Shown here in pieces: positions 54,284 through 63,716 of a DNA stretch of 64,000 bases. The stretch's first letter is position 1, and every line of letters starts with the position of its first letter. The DNA is from Psychromonas ossibalaenae ATCC BAA-1528 (GTDB taxonomy: Bacteria; Pseudomonadota; Gammaproteobacteria; Enterobacterales; Psychromonadaceae). Both the position numbers and the translations under genes were made by a program. The stretch is taken from assembly GCF_000381745.1 (NCBI RefSeq), contig NZ_KB906979.1, positions 35,157 to 99,156 of the forward strand. The letters run 5' to 3'. The notes under the pieces were generated by a model that ran no database searches, was not told the origin of the DNA, and was given only the letters and a program-made list of their open reading frames with translations.

Positions 54284-54907
54284 TTATTTCATTTCTTGTT
54301 CAAGCAGCCAGATTCTAAAGGCTTTACGTTCTTCTTTGCTTGCCGAGTTGTACAGCTGCATCAGCTGCTCTGATTTTGCCTGGTTTAAATTGTTATTCGG
54401 CTCGCCCGCTGTCGCTGGTGTCGTTGTTACTGCTGCCGTCGCCGGTGCATTTGCTAGAGTAATTCCCTGCTCGTTATTATAAGCTGTGATCAGTTTTTCG
54501 ATATCACTGTAAGGCAGATAACCTTCTCCATGTAATGTATCACTGCCGGCAATTTTTTTAGTTTCCTGCTCATTACTAACAATCCAAGTTAAGCCTTTAC
54601 GCATCTCATTTTCAGCCTGGCTTTGAGTATTGAAATTTTTAACTGCTATTTCAGTCTCTCCGATAACCTCGATATCAAAAATATAGGGTTTGCTGTGTAT
54701 CAGCTCTTTATTTCTAAAACTGTTTACATATTTGACCACCACCTGATGGCTGCCCTCTGTCAACTGTGCATCGGCGCTAGTGAAAAAATTACTTTTTATC
54801 TTCTGGCCGTCAACGGCTAAGATTTCTACGCCTTTTCCGCCGATCAGACTGTTAGCCTGACTGAATGGAACCATGATTAATGATAATAATAAAACTAAAC
54901 CTTTCAT
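54284..54907 (-). CDS. DUF2057 periplasmic protein (YccT-like)
   Basis: This 207-residue protein has a signal peptide (cleavage near SQAN, residue 18) and matches the DUF2057 family of short beta-rich periplasmic proteins (GGKGVEILAVDGQKIKSNFF, GSHQVVVKYVNSFR, then FDIEVIGETEIAVKNF). The E. coli relative YccT (also called CsgI) hinders curli fibre formation, but no curli genes are in this window, so the role here is open. The middle has an Ala/Thr-rich linker (APATAAVTTTPATAG) and the end is helical (SKEERKAFRIWLLEQEMK). It is a single-gene unit ending at a shared terminator. Confidence 0.83.
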   Translation of the reverse strand: MKGLVLLLSLIMVPFSQANSLIGGKGVEILAVDGQKIKSNFFTSADAQLTEGSHQVVVKYVNSFRNKELIHSKPYIFDIEVIGETEIAVKNFNTQSQAENEMRKGLTWIVSNEQETKKIAGSDTLHGEGYLPYSDIEKLITAYNNEQGITLANAPATAAVTTTPATAGEPNNNLNQAKSEQLMQLYNSASKEERKAFRIWLLEQEMK

Positions 54908-55012
54908 TTAAACTTTTCCTTTTTAAGCTGTAAGTATTGTATTGCCCGACACGTTACTATGTTGTTGATTAAAAATATAGGCACATCTGATCTTTTTAAG
55001 GAGCCTGTTAAG

Positions 55013-55618
55013 TTAATCTGCAATGCTGCAGCCCTGCAGGAAAAATTTGACTGCTTGTTGTGCAGATTTGTGCATTTCCTGTTCGCTCGGGCTGGGCATT
55101 CCTAGCATTGCTTGTTGGAAAAAGTCACCTCTTAATAATCCTAATAAGCGGGTGGCGGCTAACGACGCGTTATTTATGTGCAGTTTTCCCTGCTCTGCCT
55201 GCTGCAGTAGAAACTCAGTTAAAAGGTGATGAAAATGCTGCGGGCCGCGGCTCAAGAAAAATTCTGCCAGTTCCTGATCGCGGCGAGATTCCGTAATAAC
55301 TATGCGGTACATGTTCAGCAGCTGTGGTGAACACAGGGTTTTGATGTATAAATAACCAAATTCATTGAGCTGCTTTGTTAGAGGAATATCTGAATCATTT
55401 TGAAACTGAAAAACGCTTTTCATTTCTTCAGTACCCTGAGTAATGACTTCATTTAAAATCCCTTTTTTATCACCGAAATAACGGTAAAGAGTCTGTTTTG
55501 AGCCACCGCATTGTTCAATTATCTGATCCAGACTGGTTTCTGGATATCCTTGTTTGAAAAACAGCTGCGTGGCGGCTGCAATAATTTTTTGACGCTTTAA
55601 TAGGGTTGATGGACGCAT
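55013..55618 (-). CDS. TetR-family regulator of the efflux operon
   Basis: This 201-residue repressor has the TetR helix-turn-helix at its N terminus (KIIAAATQLFFKQGYPETS, LDQIIEQCGGSKQTLYRYFG) and a helical ligand domain with a TetR-type C-terminal part. It is divergent from an EmrA/EmrB-type efflux operon, so it most likely represses that operon and is released by the exported compound. The ATG at 55618 is chosen because GAGG lies five bases upstream; an ATG at 55639 would add seven residues without a ribosome site. A palindrome at 55770 is its likely operator. Confidence 0.88.
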   Translation of the reverse strand: MRPSTLLKRQKIIAAATQLFFKQGYPETSLDQIIEQCGGSKQTLYRYFGDKKGILNEVITQGTEEMKSVFQFQNDSDIPLTKQLNEFGYLYIKTLCSPQLLNMYRIVITESRRDQELAEFFLSRGPQHFHHLLTEFLLQQAEQGKLHINNASLAATRLLGLLRGDFFQQAMLGMPSPSEQEMHKSAQQAVKFFLQGCSIAD

Positions 55619-55769
55619 AACTACCTCTTTTTTATCCATATTAAAACAGTTAGTTTGATGACATGCAATTTCTGAGCAGCTGTTGTTAGTAGTGCACCTG
55701 CGATGCAGTTTAGCTGTTTCTGCGGGCTGCCTGTAAATATAACTTGATCAGTTTTGGATAATGACTTAT

Positions 55770-55785
55770 CGTACTGTCCGGTACG
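55770..55785. promoter_or_regulatory. Candidate TetR operator
   Basis: CGTAC-TGTCCG-GTACG is a perfect inverted repeat just before the efflux operon's ribosome site, with an extra GTACG copy following (55786-55790 in part). A -35/-10-like TTGATC...GATAAT precedes it, so binding would block transcription. Confidence 0.45.
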
Positions 55786-55814
55786 GTACGTTGTTTATAA
55801 GGAGAGTATACGAT

Positions 55815-56846
55815 ATGAACAACAAAATCAAAACACTGCTAACGGCTTTAATTTTAAGTGGTTGTGCGGCTGCTGTTTATTACACCTTTGCCTTGCAGGC
55901 TAACCGGGTAAAAACTGAAAACGCTTATGTTCATGGAGAAATTACCCAGATAAGTGCAGAGGCTTCCGGCCGAATTACTAAAATATTGATTAGTGATAAC
56001 CAGCTGGTGCAGGCCGGTGAACTACTCGCTGTTATTGATGACCGGGATTATATAGCACACCGGGATCAGGCGCGTGCAGCCTTAGCTGTGGTCAAGGCTG
56101 CATTAGCAAACAACCTGTCTCGTATTGAATTACAAGAGCTTAATATTAAACAGGCATCAGCGCAGCTTGATACGCTGCAGGCCGAAGATAAACTGCAGAG
56201 AAGCGAGCTCCTGCGTTATTCCAGGCTGGTTAAAACCGGTGCGGTAAGTCAAACCAGGTACGAACTGCAGAAAACTACCACAACAAAAGCCGCCGCTAAC
56301 CTGGAAGCTGGAAAGTTTACGCTGGCGGCCTCTAAGCAGACTATCCAGACCCTACAAAGCGAACGTGCGCAGATTATTGCCCAGCAGCAGCAGGCGGCGG
56401 CTGGGCTGGCATTGAGTGAACTTGCGCTGCAGGACACTAAAATCCGCGCGCCGATCACAGGTGTTGTAGGTAACCGTTCTCTGCAGGTAGGTAAGTTTGT
56501 CAAAGCGGGAACAGGCATTCTAGCGATAGTGCCGGTCGATGAGCTTTGGTTAAACGCTAATTACAAAGAAACACAATTAACAAATGTTAAACCAGGGCAG
56601 GCGGTTGATGTGCTGCTGGATATGTTTCCGGGTAAAGCGATTAAAGGGCGGGTCAGCAGTATATCTCCCTCTACCGGAACGCAGTTCAGCCTGCTGCCGC
56701 CGGACAACTCTACGGGTAACTTTGTAAAAGTGGTACAGCGTGTCACCGTGAAAATTGAACTGGATATTCCACAGGAACTGCAGGGACGTGTTGTGCCGGG
56801 ACTTTCTGCACAGGTTGTTATTCATGCCGCGACGACAGGAGTTTAA
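55815..56846 (+). CDS. EmrA/HlyD-type membrane fusion protein
   Basis: This 343-residue periplasmic adaptor has one N-terminal membrane helix (TLLTALILSGCAAAVYYTF), a biotinyl-lipoyl-like half (YVHGEITQISAEASGRITK, VQAGELLAVIDDRDY), a coiled-coil hairpin (about 80-190) and the second lipoyl and barrel part (DTKIRAPITGVVGNRSLQVG). It should link the inner membrane transporter to an outer membrane channel. The ATG at 55815 has AAGGAG ten bases upstream. It overlaps the transporter gene by one base, forming an operon under the divergent TetR repressor. No TolC-like gene is present. Confidence 0.92.
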   Translation: MNNKIKTLLTALILSGCAAAVYYTFALQANRVKTENAYVHGEITQISAEASGRITKILISDNQLVQAGELLAVIDDRDYIAHRDQARAALAVVKAALANNLSRIELQELNIKQASAQLDTLQAEDKLQRSELLRYSRLVKTGAVSQTRYELQKTTTTKAAANLEAGKFTLAASKQTIQTLQSERAQIIAQQQQAAAGLALSELALQDTKIRAPITGVVGNRSLQVGKFVKAGTGILAIVPVDELWLNANYKETQLTNVKPGQAVDVLLDMFPGKAIKGRVSSISPSTGTQFSLLPPDNSTGNFVKVVQRVTVKIELDIPQELQGRVVPGLSAQVVIHAATTGV

Positions 56847-58378
56847 TGATGAAAGCGTCTAGAGAGCTTATTGTGCTGGTATCTTTGCTGATGATTCCCT
56901 TTGGTATCACTTCAGCGGTTTATAATGCCAGCTCGGCTGAGATTGCAGCCGCACTGCACCTATCGGCAGATGATACATCCTGGTTCAATATTCTCTATAT
57001 AGGCGCGCAGTTAATAATGCTGCCTTTTGCTTCCTGGCTGACATACCGATGCGGCGCTGTTCGTCTGCTGGTTAGCGGGGCGGTTATTGGTCTGCTCAGT
57101 ACACTAGTCAGTACTTTTAGTCATGCGCCTTTGATGCATTTCATCGCGTGGGGCGGACACGGTATTGCAGCCAGTGCTATGATTGTTGCCGCTCAGGTAC
57201 TGGTGCTGCGCAATTTATCGGTCCGTTATATTGCTTATGCTGAAAGTCTAATGCTGCTGATGACCACCTTAGTGCCTTTTGGTATTTATCCATGGGTTTT
57301 AGCTGAGTTAGCAGAAAGCCAGCTTTGGCAGTTAGCTTTTGCCGTGCAGATATTTGTTTATATTATCTTTTTGACCTGGGTCTGGTTACGTCCTTTTCCC
57401 TGTAAAGAACAAAAACAGCTGGTTACATTTAATCTGCTTCAGGCTGTTTTAATAACGGCTTCAATATCTGGGGGCGTTTTTGTACTGATGCGCGGTCAGT
57501 TTTATAACTGGTTTGACAGCTCAGTTATAATTAATGCCGCTGTGGTAACATCTGCGTTGATCCTGCTTTGTGTTTTCGCGATTAAAAAACGCTGGGGAAG
57601 GGGGGAATATATCCGCTCCGATGTACTGGCTTCAGCTAAGAATATCGTCTCTATGTATAACGGCGCGTTAGCAGGTTTTGCGGTATTAGGGACTTCTATG
57701 CTGATTTCTAGTTATCTTGCCGGCGTACTGCAGTACAGTCATAGTCAACTGGGCTGGATTCAAGTTCCTGCATTCAGCAGCATGCTGCTTGGGCTGCTGG
57801 TAAGTGTCTGGATCTGTAATCATCCGACCTTAAAACCTGATGTGGTGATCCCTGTCGGAGTATTGATGATCCTGATCTCCAGTGCTTTCCTTTCTACCAG
57901 TAATGCCTACAGCGGTGCCAGTGATATGTGGTTAGCGCTGCTGCTGCGTGGTTTTGGTGTGGGTGTGCTTAATGTAACAGTGACCATTTATATTCTTGGC
58001 GGATTTGAGAAAAAACATATCCCTCAGGGAGTCAGTTACTTTTATCTGTTTAGAACATTCGGCGGGCTGGCAGGAACTGCTTTGTTTTCCCGCTTAATGA
58101 GTCTGGAAGCCTCTGCCGCTGTTAATGTGCTGGGTGAGAATTTTAATGAAACAAATCAGGCTTTTGTCCTTTATCAGGGAGCAATGGTGCGCATTCTGGA
58201 AAACGCCATGCTGGAGGTCACGCCGGAGCGTGTCGCTATGCTGCTTAGCGGTCAGCTAAAAATGCAGACAGCAGCAGTCGCGGGTGTTAATAATTTCCAG
58301 TGGTTTGTTATCTGTATTTTTATCCTCGCACCGATACTGCTTATTGGTAAGAAGCTGACCGGAGGAAAAAATAAGTGA
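56846..58378 (+). CDS. EmrB-like MFS multidrug exporter (DHA2, 14 helices)
   Basis: This 510-residue inner membrane protein has about 14 hydrophobic segments, as in the DHA2 family that works with an EmrA-type adaptor. It has the helix 1 pattern NASSAEIAAALHLSADDTSW, then YRCGAVRLLVSGA and later LALLLRGFGVGVLNVTVTIY. The first ATG is at 56846 (overlapping the adaptor's stop codon) and a second is at 56849. Export of hydrophobic toxic compounds by proton exchange is the family role. Together with the TetR gene this is a complete regulator-adaptor-exporter unit lacking only the outer channel. Confidence 0.9.
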   Translation: MMKASRELIVLVSLLMIPFGITSAVYNASSAEIAAALHLSADDTSWFNILYIGAQLIMLPFASWLTYRCGAVRLLVSGAVIGLLSTLVSTFSHAPLMHFIAWGGHGIAASAMIVAAQVLVLRNLSVRYIAYAESLMLLMTTLVPFGIYPWVLAELAESQLWQLAFAVQIFVYIIFLTWVWLRPFPCKEQKQLVTFNLLQAVLITASISGGVFVLMRGQFYNWFDSSVIINAAVVTSALILLCVFAIKKRWGRGEYIRSDVLASAKNIVSMYNGALAGFAVLGTSMLISSYLAGVLQYSHSQLGWIQVPAFSSMLLGLLVSVWICNHPTLKPDVVIPVGVLMILISSAFLSTSNAYSGASDMWLALLLRGFGVGVLNVTVTIYILGGFEKKHIPQGVSYFYLFRTFGGLAGTALFSRLMSLEASAAVNVLGENFNETNQAFVLYQGAMVRILENAMLEVTPERVAMLLSGQLKMQTAAVAGVNNFQWFVICIFILAPILLIGKKLTGGKNK

Positions 58379-58562
58379 AGTAATACAGTTAAGCAGAAAA
58401 ACTCCCTGACACAAAACCAATAAATCCCTACAGAGTGTATTGAGATGTGAGAACAGACACAATATGAAGTTAATGTATTGCTCAGTGAATAAGGGATAGG
58501 TAAACTGCGTCCGCAGACATATATAGTCTCAACATACAATTTAGCTTATACAATACTTAAGG

Positions 58563-59849
58563 ATGAAAAAAGTGCTAACGAAACATAAAGGAATCTTGTC
58601 CAACATAGGGACGCAGGTAGTTATTGCCATGGTTATAGGCTCCCTTGTCGGGGTTTACATGGGCGACGCCGCATCAATGTTTGCGCCGCTGGGTGCAATA
58701 TTTATTCATTTAATCAAAATGCTGGTGATCCCTTTAGTAGCCGTGGCTATTATTACGGGGGCTGCCAATCTTGGTGACAGTCCGGCGGCCGGAAAAATTG
58801 GTCTTACCACTTTCGGCTTCTTCATGCTGACTTCTGCTATTGCTGTTGCCTTAGCAATCTTTATGGGAGAGATGTTTACTCCTGGTGTCGGTGTAGATTT
58901 ATCAAGCATGCAGGGAATATTTTCTAATGAGTATGCTGATAAAGGTAATGTCCCCGGCTTTTTCGATACGATTTTAGGCATGATCCCGACGAATGTCTTC
59001 CAGTCGTTAAATAACGCCAATATTCTACAGATTCTGGTTTTCTGTCTGTTTCTGGGCATTGCATTATCTAAAGTTGAAAAGAAACGCAGTGAACCGTTAT
59101 TAAACATTCTTAACGGCCTGGTTGATGCGTTTGTATGGATGATCAATGTTGTTATGCGTATAGCACCGATTGGTGTATTCGGTCTGATGGCTGAAGCAGT
59201 AGGCACCTTTGGTTTTGATGTATTAACAACGGTAATGCAGCTGTTTGTTGTTTACGTTGCAGCAATTCTCATCTTTGGTTTTGTTGTTTATCCGCTATTT
59301 ATCAAACTGTTTTCTGAGGTTCCAGTGAGCCGTTTTCTATCTGCAATGAAACGTCCGCAGGCGGTTGCACTTTCAACTGCATCTTCTATGGCAACACTGC
59401 CGGTTACTTTAGATACAGTAGAAAAAGAGCTGAATGTTTCTAACTCTACCGCTTCTTTTGTACTGCCGCTGGGCGCGACCATTAATATGAGTGGTAATGC
59501 AATTTACTACGGCCTAGTTGCAGTGTTTTTTGCGCAGGTATTCAATGTAGATCTTGGTTTTGCCGCGTATGCCGCTATTATTTTCACCGCAACTATCGGT
59601 GCAATCGGTCAGGCGGGTGTACCTGGTCCTTCTTTCCTTGTTGTTGCAGTACTGCTGGCGGCCGGTATTCCAATTGAAGGTTTACCGCTGTTATTTGCAT
59701 TGGATCGTATTTTCGATATGATCCGTACGGCACTAAATATCACCGGTGATGCTGCTTGTGCTGTGATCGTGGATAAATTCAACCCGGAAAATCAGGTTGA
59801 TGCAGAAGTAACGCCGATTAACGGACAAGAAGAGAAGAAAGTCGCTTAA
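58563..59849 (+). CDS. Dicarboxylate/amino acid:cation symporter (GltP/DctA family)
   Basis: This 428-residue symporter takes up glutamate, aspartate or C4-dicarboxylates with Na+ or H+. It carries the hallmark blocks of the family: the serine-rich STASSMATLPVT hairpin, the NMSGNAIYYGL helix motif and the substrate region FALDRIFDMIRTALNITGDA, ending in the usual short tail. LIKMLVIPLVAVAIITGAAN in the N-terminal half also agrees. The ATG at 58563 has AAGGATG overlapping it and a moderate upstream site. It is a single-gene unit with a strong terminator. Exact substrate choice cannot be read by eye. Confidence 0.93.
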   Translation: MKKVLTKHKGILSNIGTQVVIAMVIGSLVGVYMGDAASMFAPLGAIFIHLIKMLVIPLVAVAIITGAANLGDSPAAGKIGLTTFGFFMLTSAIAVALAIFMGEMFTPGVGVDLSSMQGIFSNEYADKGNVPGFFDTILGMIPTNVFQSLNNANILQILVFCLFLGIALSKVEKKRSEPLLNILNGLVDAFVWMINVVMRIAPIGVFGLMAEAVGTFGFDVLTTVMQLFVVYVAAILIFGFVVYPLFIKLFSEVPVSRFLSAMKRPQAVALSTASSMATLPVTLDTVEKELNVSNSTASFVLPLGATINMSGNAIYYGLVAVFFAQVFNVDLGFAAYAAIIFTATIGAIGQAGVPGPSFLVVAVLLAAGIPIEGLPLLFALDRIFDMIRTALNITGDAACAVIVDKFNPENQVDAEVTPINGQEEKKVA

Positions 59850-59875
59850 GTTTTGTATTAAGTGAACATCTTGCT

Positions 59876-59905
59876 AAGGGAGCTTATTTAAGCTCCCTTT
59901 TTTAT
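59876..59905 (+). terminator. Rho-independent terminator after the symporter gene
   Basis: AAGGGAGCTT and AAGCTCCCTT pair over ten bases around a 4-base loop and are followed by a T-run. Confidence 0.92.
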
Positions 59906-60004
59906 TTTGTAACGTTCTCGGTATGATCGTTTACTGACCAGCTTGATGTTAAGGCGTTTGAGCAGTTTTCCTCTTCTGTGTAATTTTTCTAATTTTTACT
60001 TCTA

Positions 60005-60166
60005 ATACCAATCGGAATAAATAGCTGATCAGTTTTACTGGTTAATACAGCTTATTTCTTCGTTGTAAATTTCGTAAAGGGAACAACCATTTACATCAAT
60101 TTACGCCTTGAACTAAGCAGTTTTTCCTACGCAAAAAGTAGATCACATACTTAATCCGATTGGTAT
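60005..60166. repeat. 162-bp MITE-like element with about 27-bp inverted ends
   Basis: The left end (ATACCAATCGGAATAAATAG...) and the reverse complement of the right end (ATACCAATCGGATTAAGTAT...) agree at about 22 of 27 bases, including TGATC near their inner edges. There is no reading frame inside. It lies in the 580-base gap between the symporter and the NhaC-family gene and is the only clear feature there. From memory, similar TACCAATCGGATTAAGTATG sequences are common between genes in Vibrio, Shewanella and relatives. Confidence 0.72.
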
Positions 60167-60430
60167 AAGCAAATATCCAGTTCATTTTAAGAAAAAATGC
60201 CAGTCACTTTTACTGCATAAACACATCAAATTTTAATGCACCTCTCTATGCTAAAGAAAAGGTCATTTACGTTATTTGTGCTTATTATTAAATAGTTAGA
60301 CTGAAGAAGCGTTGTTACTATACATAACGCAAAAATAAATATATATTCACTATTTATGTGTAAATATTCACTTTGTGTGTTTGTCTTAATAATATAGCTG
60401 TTGAAAACTTTACCTGGGAATGAGAATAAA

Positions 60431-61951
60431 ATGCAAGAAATAGATATAACCTCACTGCTGCCGATTGTTGTCACTCTGGCGCTTTCATTAACCACGAGAA
60501 ACGTTGTGATCGGCCTGTTTGGCGGTGTATTAACAGGGGTGGTAATGATAAATGGTTTTAACCCGCTGCAGAATGTCGGCTTAATGGTTAAAGATTATAT
60601 TGCGCCGCAGCTGACTGACAGTTATAACGCCGGCGTATTAGTTCTGCTGGTGTTTATCGGCGGCTTTGTGGCACTGATGGAGCAGTCCGGCGGCGGTTTT
60701 GCTTTTGCCTCTAAAGTAACCGGCTGGGTCAGTACAAAATTTAAAGCTCAGACATCTTCATGGTTTGGCGGTATTATTATCTTCTTCTCTGACTTAGGAA
60801 CACCGCTGATTGTCGGGCCGGTATTTCGTCCAATCTTTGACAAGTTAAAAATATCTCGTCAGAAACTCGCATTTATTCTTGATTCAACTTCTTCGCCTGT
60901 GGCAATCCTTATTCCCTTTATCGGCTGGGGAGTTTATATAATGGGACTTCTACATAAGGAGTTCAGTGTATTAAATGTGGATATTAGTGACTGGCAGGCA
61001 TTTATCTCTGCTGTTCCGTATCAGTTTTATGCTTTTCTGGCTATTTTCATCGTGCCGCTCGTGGCTTTTAAAAAATTAGATTTCGGCCCTATGGCTGCCG
61101 CAGAAGAAAATGCTCAGAAGGGCATTAGTACAGGCAGTAGTAAGGAGTCGCTGCAGCCCTTTACCCATGATAAAGCTAAGGCTTCATTTGTCTGGGCACC
61201 GCTTCTGATGATGGCGATTGTGCTGTTTAGTATGCTGCTGCCGTTAGGTTTCCCTTTTGAGAAAATTTCCGGAGCAGATTTTAGAGCCGCACTGTCCAGT
61301 GCTTATTTCTTTGCTGCTGTTACCTTGATTTGTCTGATGGCACTGTACAAGGTCAGAAATCTGTCTAATGGTATTTCTGTTTATCTAAAAGGCATGGGTA
61401 ATATGATGCAGGTGGCGATTATCCTGATCCTTGCCTGGACATTAAGCAGTATTGGTAAAGAGCTGGGGACTGCCGCTTATATCGCTGAACAGGCACAAAG
61501 TGGTTTTCCTTACTGGTTAGTACCGGCTGTCTCTTTTCTGCTGGCGGGCATTATATCTTTTGCTACCGGTTCGTCATGGGGAACTTTTGCCATTATGATG
61601 CCGCTGGTGATACCTACTGCGTTTGCTATTGATGCGCCGCTTTATGTTTGTATCGGTGCCGTTTTATCCGGCGGTTTATTTGGAGATCACTGCTCGCCGA
61701 TATCTGAAACAACTATTTTGTCTTCTACGGGATCCGGTTGTGATCAGTTTGAACACTTCCGTACGCAGCTGCCTTATGCATTATTGAATGGTGGTATTGC
61801 GCTGACCAGCTTTATCATAGCCGGTGTATTTGCAAGCCCGCTGGTATTAGCCGCTGCACTTACCGCTCAGGTATGCCTCGTTTATATGTTGTCAAAGCTC
61901 CATCACAAACGTAAATCTACAAAGGCGCCGGCAAACACAGCTGCCGCATAA
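60431..61951 (+). CDS. NhaC-family Na+/H+ antiporter or related transporter
   Basis: This 506-residue membrane protein has about 11-12 helices and matches the NhaC superfamily (PF03553): GVLVLLVFIGGFVALMEQSG, FFSDLGTPLIVGPVFRPIFD, LDSTSSPVAILIPFIGWGVY, then FATGSSWGTFAIMMPLVIPT and GGLFGDHCSPISETTILSST. The last two motifs are the most typical. Members exchange Na+ for H+, or malate or amino acids with ions; the specificity is unclear. The ATG at 60431 is preferred over a TTG at 60401. It stands alone behind the inverted-repeat element; a T-rich hairpin follows. Confidence 0.9.
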   Translation: MQEIDITSLLPIVVTLALSLTTRNVVIGLFGGVLTGVVMINGFNPLQNVGLMVKDYIAPQLTDSYNAGVLVLLVFIGGFVALMEQSGGGFAFASKVTGWVSTKFKAQTSSWFGGIIIFFSDLGTPLIVGPVFRPIFDKLKISRQKLAFILDSTSSPVAILIPFIGWGVYIMGLLHKEFSVLNVDISDWQAFISAVPYQFYAFLAIFIVPLVAFKKLDFGPMAAAEENAQKGISTGSSKESLQPFTHDKAKASFVWAPLLMMAIVLFSMLLPLGFPFEKISGADFRAALSSAYFFAAVTLICLMALYKVRNLSNGISVYLKGMGNMMQVAIILILAWTLSSIGKELGTAAYIAEQAQSGFPYWLVPAVSFLLAGIISFATGSSWGTFAIMMPLVIPTAFAIDAPLYVCIGAVLSGGLFGDHCSPISETTILSSTGSGCDQFEHFRTQLPYALLNGGIALTSFIIAGVFASPLVLAAALTAQVCLVYMLSKLHHKRKSTKAPANTAAA

Positions 61952-61971
61952 TATTGACGGCTTTGTAAACA

Positions 61972-62008
61972 CAACGAAAAAGTGTCTGACAAACATTTTT
62001 TCGTTTTT
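61972..62008 (+). terminator. Terminator after the NhaC-family gene
   Basis: AACGAAAAA-TGT pairs with ACA-TTTTTTCGTT, followed by a further T-run, about 20 bases after the stop codon. Confidence 0.7.
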
Positions 62009-62129
62009 GCTTTTCTGCACATAAATGTATATGAACTATGTAAAAATAACCTCTCATGTGATCTGGCTCGTGTTATCCTAAGACACTAATTTCTATTCTA
62101 TTGTCAAATTCGTCCACCCAGGAATTTCT

Positions 62130-63320
62130 ATGAGTTCAAACGCTTCATCGAAGTTAAGTTTACTGCTGATTATTATACTAGGCGCAATATCTGCACTTAC
62201 ACCCTTAGCCATTGATATGTACCTGCCGGCAATGCCGAGTATTGCCCGGGAGTTAGGCGTAAGCTCCGGGGCAATTCAAATCACTTTAACTGCCTATGTA
62301 AGCGGCTTTGCAGCAGGGCAGCTGGTGCACGGACCTTTGGCTGATAGTTACGGGCGTAAACCAGTACTGCTGATTGGTACTGCGTGTTTTGCTGTCGCGT
62401 CGGTAATCAGTGCAACGACCGAGGGCATTAATGCATTAATGTGGGTACGTGCAGCGCAGGGCTTTGCCGGTGCCGCCTCTGCTGTCGTTATTCAGGCGAT
62501 AGTCAGGGATATGTTTGAAAGAGAAGACTACGCCCGTACCATGTCGATGATAACTCTAGTGATGACCATTGCTCCCTTAGTGGCACCTATGATCGGCGGG
62601 CATATGGCGGTGTGGTTCGGCTGGCGTTCAATTTTCTGGCTGCTGGCATTAATTGCAGTAGTCGTGATTATTGCTTCAACTCTGGTTATCCCGGAAACAC
62701 TTGCAGTAGAAAAAAGACCGTCCTTTAGCCTGCAGACAACGCTGCGTAATTATTTTGAACTGTCTACCCGCCCTGAAGCGATAGGTTTGATTTTTACCGG
62801 TGCATTTTCTTTTTCAGGCATGTTCGCATTTTTAACTGCCGGCTCTTTTGTGTATATCGAACTTTATGGTGTTGCTATCGAATACGTGGGGTATTTATTC
62901 GGTTTGAACGTACTGCTGATGATGGTGATGACCAGCTTTAACGGGCGTCTGGTCAAAAAAATGGGATCTCACTGGATGCTCCGTTTCGGTTTAAGTATTC
63001 AGCTGCTGGCCGGTATTTTATTAGTTGCAGCCCAGGTTCTGGATCTTGGTTTATGGGGCGTAGTAATCCCGGTGATGATGTTCGTCAGCACGATTTCAAT
63101 TATCGGCAGTAACAGTATGGCGCTGCTGCTGAGTGAGTATCCTCATATTGCCGGCACCGCATCGTCGCTGGCCGGTACATTACGTTTTGGAACCGGTGCG
63201 CTGATGGCTGCCTGTATATCACTGCTGCCGGGTTCGTCTGCCTGGCCTATGGTTGCAATGATGGCGTTAAGTGCAGTCCTGTCGATGGTTATTTATCTTC
63301 GCTTTGCCAGAAATATTTAA
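62130..63320 (+). CDS. bcr: Bcr/CflA-family drug resistance exporter
   Basis: This 396-residue MFS protein closely resembles E. coli Bcr (bicyclomycin resistance): LTPLAIDMYLPAMPSIAREL at helix 1, GPLADSYGRKPVLLIG in the helix 2-3 loop, then FSGMFAFLTAGSFVYIELYG and FPHIAGTASSLAGTLRFG-type late motifs (YPHIAGTASSLAGTLRFGTG). It has about 12 helices and should export antibiotics or metabolites by proton antiport. A second member of the same family, punC, lies at 8916. The ATG at 62130 follows a weak CAGGAA site. The gap of 180 bases before it should hold its promoter. Confidence 0.9.
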   Translation: MSSNASSKLSLLLIIILGAISALTPLAIDMYLPAMPSIARELGVSSGAIQITLTAYVSGFAAGQLVHGPLADSYGRKPVLLIGTACFAVASVISATTEGINALMWVRAAQGFAGAASAVVIQAIVRDMFEREDYARTMSMITLVMTIAPLVAPMIGGHMAVWFGWRSIFWLLALIAVVVIIASTLVIPETLAVEKRPSFSLQTTLRNYFELSTRPEAIGLIFTGAFSFSGMFAFLTAGSFVYIELYGVAIEYVGYLFGLNVLLMMVMTSFNGRLVKKMGSHWMLRFGLSIQLLAGILLVAAQVLDLGLWGVVIPVMMFVSTISIIGSNSMALLLSEYPHIAGTASSLAGTLRFGTGALMAACISLLPGSSAWPMVAMMALSAVLSMVIYLRFARNI

Positions 63321-63439
63321 TGCTTTGATGTTACCTGTCTAGAGGCTTCAGTTGTTTTAGGCAGGTTAACTCCTATAATCTAAGTAAGCAGATCATAGAT
63401 TGTCTGCTGCTGGTGTTTTGAGTGACGAAAGAGGTGATT

Positions 63440-63625
63440 ATGGATATGAGTGTTGTCGGCGGGGTAATGACCCAGCAGGCTAAAATTAGTACCCTGGAAA
63501 AAGTTAATGTCAGTTTACTTAAAACAGCCAATAAGCAGGCAGAAGAGCAGACCGTGAAGTTATTAGAATCAGTGAAGCCGGCGCCTGTTGGTAATCTGGG
63601 TAAACATATAGACATTGAAGTTTAA
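63440..63625 (+). CDS. YjfB-like putative motility protein
   Basis: A 61-residue protein starts MDMSVVGGVMTQQAKISTLE and ends VGNLGKHIDIEV. It matches, by recall, the small YjfB family (annotated as putative motility proteins), which share an N-terminal MD.S pattern, a helix with VNVSLLKTANKQAE-type heptads and a GNLG..IDI.V end. GAGG lies five bases before the ATG at 63440; the earlier frame start at 63422 is not needed. No flagellar genes are near. The function is unknown. A strong terminator follows. Confidence 0.75.
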   Translation: MDMSVVGGVMTQQAKISTLEKVNVSLLKTANKQAEEQTVKLLESVKPAPVGNLGKHIDIEV

Positions 63626-63639
63626 TCTGCAGTAATTCC

Positions 63640-63678
63640 GCCTGCTGTGTAATTGTTATTACACAGCAGGCGTTTTTT
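63640..63678 (+). terminator. Rho-independent terminator after the YjfB-like gene
   Basis: GCCTGCTGTGTAAT (63640-63653) and ATTACACAGCAGGC (63658-63671) form a perfect 14-bp stem with a 4-base loop, followed by GTTTTTT. Confidence 0.95.
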
Positions 63679-63716
63679 ATCAGTTTTTACTAATCAAACA
63701 GACCCAACCTCCACGG

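Noticed and set aside
58706..59206. 166-codon open frame on the minus strand
   Set aside because: It is the shadow of the GltP-type symporter, whose motifs are unmistakable on the other strand.
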